DNA of 11,558 nt, taken from NCBI GenBank assembly GCA_903888655.1, contig CAISUR010000061.1:1-11558 (forward strand), in the 5' to 3' direction. The DNA comes from an uncultured Bacteroidota bacterium (GTDB lineage: Bacteria > Bacteroidota > Bacteroidia > Flavobacteriales > Flavobacteriaceae). Positions 6,449 through 11,558 of the stretch are shown in pieces (position 1 is the stretch's first letter; each line of letters begins with the position of its first letter). The notes under the pieces were generated by a model. The model made no database searches. It worked only from the letters and a program-made list of their open reading frames with translations, and was not told where the DNA came from. The translations under genes and the position numbers were made by a program.

Positions 6449-7885
6449 TTATTGTCCTTGTCCTAAAGAGAATCCAGCAACACCATCAAAATAATATAGA
6501 TTTTCGGTTTTAATAGTATCTAATCCGTTTTCTTGAAATTGTGTCAATAAGCTTATAATTTCGTTTTTGTCTAATGTTTTTCCCTCGTTTGCTTTGTAGC
6601 GACAACGCCAGTGATCCGTACAAAATGTTTGTTTGAAACCTTCTGGCCACACTTTAATTCCTCTATTAGTAATCATATTTAATGTGGCATTTGGAGATTT
6701 TATTTTTTGTAATAGTACAGCCAATTCATTAGCATCAGTACCATTCCAGTGAACAAATACATCATGTCCAACTAATTCTTTCTTGGCTTGTGGTTTTTTA
6801 GTGTATTTAGGCAAAACCAAACCTTCACTTTGTTGGTAATTAACCGCTTTTAATTGAGTTGGTTTCTGTCCTAAATTAACTATAATTGCTTCTGCAAATT
6901 CCTTTGTACCTACTTTTTTTGAACTTTTTCCTTCTGTAAAGATGTCATAGGTGTGAATTCCATCTTCTAATGTTTTCAACCAAGCATTTTGAACTAAAGT
7001 AGCCACTTTATTTTGTCCCAAATGATTTAGCATCATAACTGCTCCTTGCAACAATCCCGATGGGTTTGCCATGTTTTGTCCCGCTCTTCTTGGCGCCGAA
7101 CCGTGAATAGCTTCAAACATCGCGCACTCTTCACCAATATTTGCAGAACCTGCTAATCCTACAGAACCTGCAATTTGAGCCGCTATATCAGAAAGTACAT
7201 CTCCATATAAATTTAAGGTAACAATTACATCAAATACTTCTGGAGTATCAGCCATTTTTGCAGCACCTATATCAATGATCCAATGTTCTTTTTCAATTTC
7301 TGGATATTCTTCTCCGATTTCATCAAAAACTTTATGAAACAAACCATCCGATTGCTTCATGATGTTATCTTTTGTGAAACAAGTTACTTTCTTTCTTCCA
7401 TATACTTTCGCATATTCAAACGCATAACGAACAATTTTCTCACATCCTGGACGACTTATTATTTTTAGGCATTGTACTACTTCGTCGGTTTGTTGGTGTT
7501 CGATACCAGCATATAAATCTTCTTCATTTTCACGAATAATAACAATATCCATTTCGGGATGTTTAGTTTCTACAAATGGATGTAAGCTAACACAAGGGCG
7601 AACATTAGAGTATAATCCTAAAAATTTTCGGGTGGTAACATTTAAACTTTTATAACCACCACCTTGAGGAGTTGTAATTGGTGCTTTCAAAAACACTTTA
7701 TTTTTAATAATGGTATCCCAACTTTCCTTTGCAATTCCTGAAGTATTTCCGGATAAATATACTTTTTCACCTACTTCAATCTCGTCAATTTCAATTTGAG
7801 CACCAGCTGCTTTAATAATTTCTAAAGTAGCATCCATGATTTCTGGACCAATTCCGTCTCCTTTTGCGATAGTTATTCTTTGCAT
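6449..7885 (-). CDS. icd: NADP-dependent isocitrate dehydrogenase, Thermus/Rickettsia type with C-terminal extension
   Basis: A 478-aa TCA-cycle enzyme that oxidatively decarboxylates isocitrate to 2-oxoglutarate, CO2 and NADPH. Substrate residues in E. coli Icd order are all visible: Ser80, Asn82, Arg86, Arg96, Arg118 and Tyr125 (in DLYAG), plus the metal ligands Asp229 and Asp233 in YGDVLSD. At the cofactor loop HGSAPRRAGQ (261-270), Arg266-Arg267 replace the Lys-Tyr pair of E. coli. A basic residue, and not the Asp of NAD-type enzymes, predicts NADP preference. After about residue 345 comes an extension of roughly 130 residues, with HDVFVHW, ITNRGIKVWPEG and TDHWRCRY, as in the longer Thermus/Rickettsia-type enzymes. 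It is the first gene of a six-gene operon, with a -7 element 25 bases upstream, and it is divergent from a CbbR-type LysR gene. Confidence 0.95.
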   Translation of the reverse strand: MQRITIAKGDGIGPEIMDATLEIIKAAGAQIEIDEIEVGEKVYLSGNTSGIAKESWDTIIKNKVFLKAPITTPQGGGYKSLNVTTRKFLGLYSNVRPCVSLHPFVETKHPEMDIVIIRENEEDLYAGIEHQQTDEVVQCLKIISRPGCEKIVRYAFEYAKVYGRKKVTCFTKDNIMKQSDGLFHKVFDEIGEEYPEIEKEHWIIDIGAAKMADTPEVFDVIVTLNLYGDVLSDIAAQIAGSVGLAGSANIGEECAMFEAIHGSAPRRAGQNMANPSGLLQGAVMMLNHLGQNKVATLVQNAWLKTLEDGIHTYDIFTEGKSSKKVGTKEFAEAIIVNLGQKPTQLKAVNYQQSEGLVLPKYTKKPQAKKELVGHDVFVHWNGTDANELAVLLQKIKSPNATLNMITNRGIKVWPEGFKQTFCTDHWRCRYKANEGKTLDKNEIISLLTQFQENGLDTIKTENLYYFDGVAGFSLGQGQ

Positions 7886-7910
7886 TTTTTTTAGTTTTAA
7901 TTGTTCGATG

Positions 7911-7918
7911 CAAATCTA
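7911..7918 (-). promoter_or_regulatory. Candidate -7 element (TAGATTTG) for the icd operon
   Basis: On the - strand, TAGATTTG matches the Bacteroidota -7 consensus TAnnTTTG. It lies 25 bases upstream of the icd ATG, leaving a leader of about 18-20 bases. No TTG is found at the expected -33 distance, which would fit a promoter that needs an activator, such as the divergent LysR protein. No comparable element occurs in the gaps between the six operon genes. Confidence 0.55.
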
Positions 7919-7927
7919 AACGCAATT

Positions 7928-7949
7928 ATGTATAAATTTTTATTTACAT
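7928..7949. promoter_or_regulatory. Possible LysR operator: imperfect inverted repeat in the icd/LysR gap
   Basis: ATGTATAAAT (7928-7937) is partly mirrored by ATTTACAT (7942-7949); the arms pair with a two-base bulge in the left arm and a short T-rich centre. The site lies between the divergent -7 elements and overlaps the one for the LysR gene, where an autoregulatory LysR site would be expected. The whole gap is very AT-rich, so chance symmetry is a real possibility. Confidence 0.3.
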
Positions 7950-7952
7950 TTG
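7945..7952 (+). promoter_or_regulatory. Candidate -7 element (TACATTTG) for the LysR gene
   Basis: TACATTTG fits the Bacteroidota -7 consensus and ends 24 bases before the ATG at 7977. There is no TTG at the -33 distance. The element is about 26 bases from the icd -7 element on the opposite strand, so the two promoters lie back to back and could be controlled from one site. Confidence 0.45.
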
Positions 7953-7976
7953 TTATATGATATATAAAATATTTTT

Positions 7977-8900
7977 ATGAATTATACTTTACATCAATTA
8001 CGTCTTTTTGTGAAAATTGCAGAAACAAAAAGTATTACAAGGACTTCGGAAGAGTTATTTTTAACGCAACCTGCTGTTTCAATTCAGTTGCGAAATTTTC
8101 AAAATCAATTTGATATTCCGTTAACCGAAATTATTGGCAGACAACTTTTTGTAACCGAATTTGGTTCAGAGATAGCAATATTAGCCAAAAAAATATTAGA
8201 GGAAGTAGATGAAATTCAATATAAGACACTTGCTTTCAAAGATATTTTAGCGGGAAAATTAAAAATATCAGTAGTTTCTACAGGCAAATATGTAATGCCT
8301 TTTTTCTTAACCGATTTTTTAAAAAAGTATCACTATGTCGAATTGTCTATGGATGTTACAAATAAACAAAAAGTGTTAAAAAGTCTAGAGCAAAATGAAG
8401 TAGATTTTGCGTTGATTTCGGTTTTGCCGACAGATGTCAAAGTGGAATCTGAAATCTTATTGGAAAATAAATTGTTTTTGATGGGAAATAGGCCATTAAA
8501 AGAGGATCAAAGTGTGTCCCAAAAAAGTGTTTTCAATCAAATTCCAATGATCTATAGAGAGGAAGGTTCTGGAACCCGCCACGTCATGGAAAAGTTTTTT
8601 GAAAAAAATAAAATTGAAACTAAAATGACGATGCAATTGGCCACCAATGAAGCCGTTAAGCAGGCTTTATTAGCAGGATTAGGTTATTCGATAATGCCAC
8701 TAATTGGATGTAAAAGCGAACTTATGAACGAACAATTGCACATAGTTCCTGTTACTGGATTTCCAATAAAATCTGATTGGCGCTTGATTTGGTTGAAAGA
8801 TAAAATGTTATCGCCAGTTTCATTGGCGTATCTAAAATTCTTATCCGTCAATAAGTCAAAAATTATTGCCGACAATTTTTCATGGATTTCTAGTTATTGA
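7977..8900 (+). CDS. LysR-family transcriptional regulator, CbbR/CcmR-like
   Basis: A 307-aa regulator with an N-terminal winged helix-turn-helix (about 4-63), including LTQPAVSIQLRNF (29-41), and a two-lobed effector-binding domain (about 90-297). Several phrases match the CbbR/RbcR/CcmR branch of LysR proteins: VSTGKYVMPFFLTDF (100-114), VTNKQKVLKSLEQNEVDFAL (127-146), REEGSGTR (194-201), NEAVKQALLAGLGYSIMP (224-241) and VTGFPI near 259. That branch controls CO2-fixation or inorganic-carbon uptake genes in autotrophs, and is known to sense metabolites such as 2-oxoglutarate, NADP(H) or RuBP. The gene is divergent from icd across 91 bases, the classic layout for LysR control of a neighbouring operon, and that operon ends with an SbtA-type bicarbonate permease. 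The LysR assignment is certain; the subfamily call rests on pattern recognition and the target is inferred from layout. Confidence 0.9.
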   Translation: MNYTLHQLRLFVKIAETKSITRTSEELFLTQPAVSIQLRNFQNQFDIPLTEIIGRQLFVTEFGSEIAILAKKILEEVDEIQYKTLAFKDILAGKLKISVVSTGKYVMPFFLTDFLKKYHYVELSMDVTNKQKVLKSLEQNEVDFALISVLPTDVKVESEILLENKLFLMGNRPLKEDQSVSQKSVFNQIPMIYREEGSGTRHVMEKFFEKNKIETKMTMQLATNEAVKQALLAGLGYSIMPLIGCKSELMNEQLHIVPVTGFPIKSDWRLIWLKDKMLSPVSLAYLKFLSVNKSKIIADNFSWISSY

Positions 8901-8931
8901 TATTAAATAAAGGAATGAATCAAATTTGAAT

Positions 8932-11352
8932 CTACCTTAATTGAGCACCTAATTCGCTTTCAAAATTCGACTGTAATTTGGTCATGATTTTATCAATTTG
9001 AGAATCGGTTAAAGTTTTTGTTGAATCTTGAAGCACAAAACTAACAGCATACGATTTCTTTCCTTCTGGCAGATTTTTACCTTCATAGACATCAAATAAA
9101 TTAATGTCTTTTAAAATCGATTTTTCTGTTTGACGCGCAATCTTGTATATTGATTCAAAGGCAACATTAGAGTCTACTAACAAAGCAAAATCTCGACGTA
9201 CTTCAGGATATTTTGGAATGGCTGTAAATTTAATTTTTTCCGATAATAATTTAATTACCAAATCCCAGTTGAACTCGGCATAAAAAACTTCTTGTTTGAT
9301 GTCAAAGTATTTCAGTATTGATTTTTTTACCGTTCCCATTTCTACTAAAACATCGTTGCCTAGAGCAAAAGCAATTCCTTCCGCAAAAATATCATTAGTT
9401 ATAGGAGCATTTTGTGTTTTATCAAATCCTAATCGAGATAAAATTCCAGTTATAGTTCCTTTAAACAAAAAGAAATCGGTTGGTTTTTGAGTATTGGCCC
9501 AACTTTCAGCAGTTCTATTTCCGGTGATAAAAAGTGTTAGGTGTTTCTTTTCATTAAAACCAGAGAGTAATTTTCGATAGCTTTTTCCGAATTCAAACAG
9601 TTTTAAATCACTATTTTTTCTATTGATATTATAAGATATTGCTTCTAAACCAGAAAATAACATTGATTGTCGCATCACCGATAAATCATTGCTCAAAGGA
9701 TTAAGCATGGTAACATTATATTCATCTTTCAATAGTTCTGATAATTGAATATATTCTGGAGTAGTCAATGAATTGGCCATCATTTCATGGAAACCAATTG
9801 AATTTAATTGTGAGGCAATGATATTTTGAACTTTATAATCTTCAGTTCTTGATGATTTAGCGACAGTAGCATTTAATTTTTTAGTAAAATTAATGTTGTT
9901 GTACCCATAAACACGAAGAATTTCTTCAATTACATCAACTTCTCTCTGCACATCAACACGATAGGCAGGAATTGTTAAACCCAGACCAGCATCAGAAGTG
10001 CTATTGACTTTGATATCTAAGGATGCTAATATCTTTTTAATGGTTTCTTTTGGTAAGTCTTGTCCAATTAATTTGAATGCTTTTTCATAGTTTAAAAAGA
10101 CACTAAAATCGGGTAATTTTTTAGGATATAAATCAATTATATCGGAAGTTATTTCTCCTCCAGCAACTTCTTGAATTAATAAAGCGGCACGTTTTAGCGC
10201 ATATTCTGTAATTTCAGGGTCAATTCCTCTTTCGAAACGGAAAGAAGCATCAGTGCTTAATCCATGACGCTTAGCCATTTTACGAATAGTAACCGGATTA
10301 AAGTATGCACTTTCTAAAAATATAGTTGATGTATTTTCAGTAACTCCCGAATTTTTTCCACCAAAAACACCAGCCATACACATCGGACCTTTATCGTCAC
10401 AAATCATCAAATCTTCCTCGTGTAAAGTTCTTTCTATATCATCAAGAGTAACAAATTTAGTTCCTGATGCGACTGTTTTTACAATTACTTTTCCATGAAT
10501 CATTGCCGCGTCAAAGGCATGTAATGGTTGTCCTAATTCATGTAAAACATAATTAGTAACATCAATAATATTGTTTTTTGGAGTCAATCCAACTGCTTTC
10601 AAACGGTTCTGTAACCAAGATGGCGATGGTTTAATTGTGATTCCTGAAATAGTAACCCCGCAATATCTTGGAGCCAACTTTGAATCCACAACGTTTACAT
10701 CTATTTTCAATATACGTTTGTCTACTTTAAATTTAGAAACCGATGGCGTAATTAATTCTAGTGACGCATTTTTTTGAATGAGAGCCGCACGTAAATCACG
10801 AGCTACTCCCATGTGGGACATGGCATCGGCACGATTTGGAGTTAAACCAATCTCAAAAACTTCATCATTTTCAATATTGAACACTTTAGCTGCTGGAGTT
10901 CCTGGTTTAAGATTTTCATCCAAAACCATAATTCCTTCATGGCTTGTCCCCAATCCTAATTCGTCTTCGGCACAAATCATTCCGTGACTTTCTTGACCGC
11001 GAATTTTTTCTTTTTTGATTTCAAATTCAGAACCTTCTTTATCAAAAAGCTTAGTTCCAATAGTAGCAACAGGCACTTTTTGTCCAGCCGCAACATTAGT
11101 AGCACCACAAACAATTTGAACTGGAGTTCCGTTTCCTAAATCAACTGTTGTAACTTTAAGTCGGTCAGCATCGGGATGTTTTTCGCAAGTTAGTACATGA
11201 CCAACTACAACACCTTCTAATCCGCCTTTAACGGATTGGTATTTTTCAACCATTTCTACTTCAAGTCCTAAATCGGTTAGAATATTTGAAATATCTTCAG
11301 ATGGAGCGTCTATTTTTAAAAATTGTTTCAGCCAGTTGTATGAAATCTTCAT
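8932..11352 (-). CDS. pheT: Phenylalanine--tRNA ligase beta subunit
   Basis: An 806-aa, full-length beta subunit of the (alpha-beta)2 enzyme that charges tRNA-Phe. The usual domain order is visible. A tRNA-binding OB domain covers about 44-155 (CEKHPDADRLKV, VCGATNV). B3/B4 follows at about 215-390, with the editing site region, including NIIDVTNYVLHELGQPLHAFD at 261-281. B5 covers about 405-490, a catalytic-like core about 495-690, and a C-terminal ferredoxin-fold anticodon-binding domain starts near 711 (YPEVRRDFALLVD) and runs to the end. No truncation or frameshift is seen. The pheS gene is not adjacent on either side, so the alpha subunit must be encoded elsewhere. The ATG at 11352 gives the standard N-terminus MKISYNWLKQF. 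The gene is convergent with the LysR gene, with a 31-base gap. Confidence 0.97.
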   Translation of the reverse strand: MKISYNWLKQFLKIDAPSEDISNILTDLGLEVEMVEKYQSVKGGLEGVVVGHVLTCEKHPDADRLKVTTVDLGNGTPVQIVCGATNVAAGQKVPVATIGTKLFDKEGSEFEIKKEKIRGQESHGMICAEDELGLGTSHEGIMVLDENLKPGTPAAKVFNIENDEVFEIGLTPNRADAMSHMGVARDLRAALIQKNASLELITPSVSKFKVDKRILKIDVNVVDSKLAPRYCGVTISGITIKPSPSWLQNRLKAVGLTPKNNIIDVTNYVLHELGQPLHAFDAAMIHGKVIVKTVASGTKFVTLDDIERTLHEEDLMICDDKGPMCMAGVFGGKNSGVTENTSTIFLESAYFNPVTIRKMAKRHGLSTDASFRFERGIDPEITEYALKRAALLIQEVAGGEITSDIIDLYPKKLPDFSVFLNYEKAFKLIGQDLPKETIKKILASLDIKVNSTSDAGLGLTIPAYRVDVQREVDVIEEILRVYGYNNINFTKKLNATVAKSSRTEDYKVQNIIASQLNSIGFHEMMANSLTTPEYIQLSELLKDEYNVTMLNPLSNDLSVMRQSMLFSGLEAISYNINRKNSDLKLFEFGKSYRKLLSGFNEKKHLTLFITGNRTAESWANTQKPTDFFLFKGTITGILSRLGFDKTQNAPITNDIFAEGIAFALGNDVLVEMGTVKKSILKYFDIKQEVFYAEFNWDLVIKLLSEKIKFTAIPKYPEVRRDFALLVDSNVAFESIYKIARQTEKSILKDINLFDVYEGKNLPEGKKSYAVSFVLQDSTKTLTDSQIDKIMTKLQSNFESELGAQLR

Positions 11353-11379
11353 GGTTTGCGTGTAAATAATTTAATGATG

Positions 11380-11410
11380 CAAAGATAAAATTAATTGACC
11401 AATGTGCCAA
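11380..11410 (-). promoter_or_regulatory. Bacteroidota-type promoter of pheT
   Basis: On the - strand, a TTG (11408-11410) is followed after exactly 20 bases by TATCTTTG (11380-11387), a near-ideal -33/-7 pair for the Bacteroidota housekeeping sigma factor. Transcription would start near 11373, giving a leader of about 20 bases before the ATG. A leader this short leaves no room for a T-box or a leader-peptide attenuator. It is the best-formed promoter in the window. Confidence 0.7.
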
Positions 11411-11558
11411 TTTGCTTTGGTTTTAATTTTAGAATTGAAAATCGAGTTTTAAATTAGAGATTTTGTATGGAAAGAATGGTTAATTAAAAATGCATTAGTA
11501 AAGGATTTAATACATATTAAATAGCTTTAAGTAGCTAATCTTATCTATTTTATTATAA
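11411..11558. other. AT-rich intergenic tail upstream of pheT
   Basis: Nothing convincing is seen here: no open reading frame with coding character, no tRNA-like fold and no repeat beyond a 5-base inverted repeat (TAGCT...AGCTA, near 11522-11537). It is probably spacer between pheT and a gene outside the window. Confidence 0.5.

Noticed and set aside
6243..6494. 83-aa + strand open frame over the small-protein gene and icd end
   Set aside because: It is antisense to two genes with family support and has no homologous pattern.
8920..8929. Palindrome TCAAATTTGA in the LysR/pheT junction as a terminator
   Set aside because: The stem is short and AT-only with no loop or adjacent T run, so it would be too weak for a confident terminator; a protein site cannot be excluded.
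10571..10987. Two adjacent + strand open frames inside pheT
   Set aside because: They lie opposite conserved PheT domains and have no start context or domain features.
11353..11379. Leader attenuator or T-box for pheT
   Set aside because: The candidate start site leaves only about 20 bases before the ATG, with no Phe-rich leader peptide or hairpin; T-boxes are also not typical of Bacteroidota.
11522..11537. Inverted repeat TAGCT...AGCTA near the right edge
   Set aside because: Arms of five bases in AT-rich sequence are expected by chance and nothing nearby supports a function.
1..11558. CRISPR arrays, insertion sequences, phage genes, tRNA or rRNA genes
   Set aside because: No direct-repeat arrays, transposase-like proteins, att-like duplications or cloverleaf-like segments were seen on reading both strands.

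Overview
The window reads as chromosomal DNA of a flavobacterium-like member of the Bacteroidota. The evidence is the AT-rich sequence, a secreted protein with a C-terminal type IX secretion (T9SS) sorting domain, A-rich leaders instead of Shine-Dalgarno sites, and several copies of the Bacteroidota -7 promoter element TAnnTTTG. Coding density is high and no non-coding stretch exceeds about 210 bases. I see no tRNA, rRNA, CRISPR array, insertion sequence or phage gene.

Left block (1-3045, + strand): the 3' part of an S1/P1-type nuclease with an appended OB-fold domain; a T9SS-exported endonuclease/exonuclease/phosphatase (EEP) family protein with substitutions in two classical active-site motifs; and an Mn-type superoxide dismutase with a twin-arginine signal peptide. 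All three look like extracytoplasmic proteins. A strong bidirectional terminator hairpin (3064-3112) closes the block.

Middle block (3155-7885, - strand): a compact six-gene run, apparently one operon. Its order is NADP-type isocitrate dehydrogenase (icd), two small paralogous proteins of 80 and 93 aa, a DUF6671-like protein with four CxxC pairs, L-threonylcarbamoyladenylate synthase (Sua5/TsaC), and an SbtA-family sodium-dependent bicarbonate permease. Intergenic gaps are 17, 3, -8, 3 and 12 bases, and I see no -7 element in the gaps. A LysR regulator of CbbR/CcmR type (7977-8900, + strand) is divergent from icd across 91 bases.

The middle block is the most interesting part. Icd makes 2-oxoglutarate, NADPH and CO2; TsaC consumes bicarbonate; SbtA imports bicarbonate. 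The LysR protein resembles regulators that control inorganic-carbon genes, and the cyanobacterial CcmR/NdhR relative is known to sense 2-oxoglutarate and NADP+. I infer a possible CO2/bicarbonate and 2-oxoglutarate-linked regulon in a probable heterotroph, with two undescribed small proteins and a DUF protein embedded in it. This is a hypothesis built from gene identity and layout.

Right block (8932-11352, - strand): full-length pheT, the phenylalanyl-tRNA synthetase beta subunit, convergent with the LysR gene and driven by its own well-formed promoter. The last 206 bases hold that promoter and nothing else I can identify.
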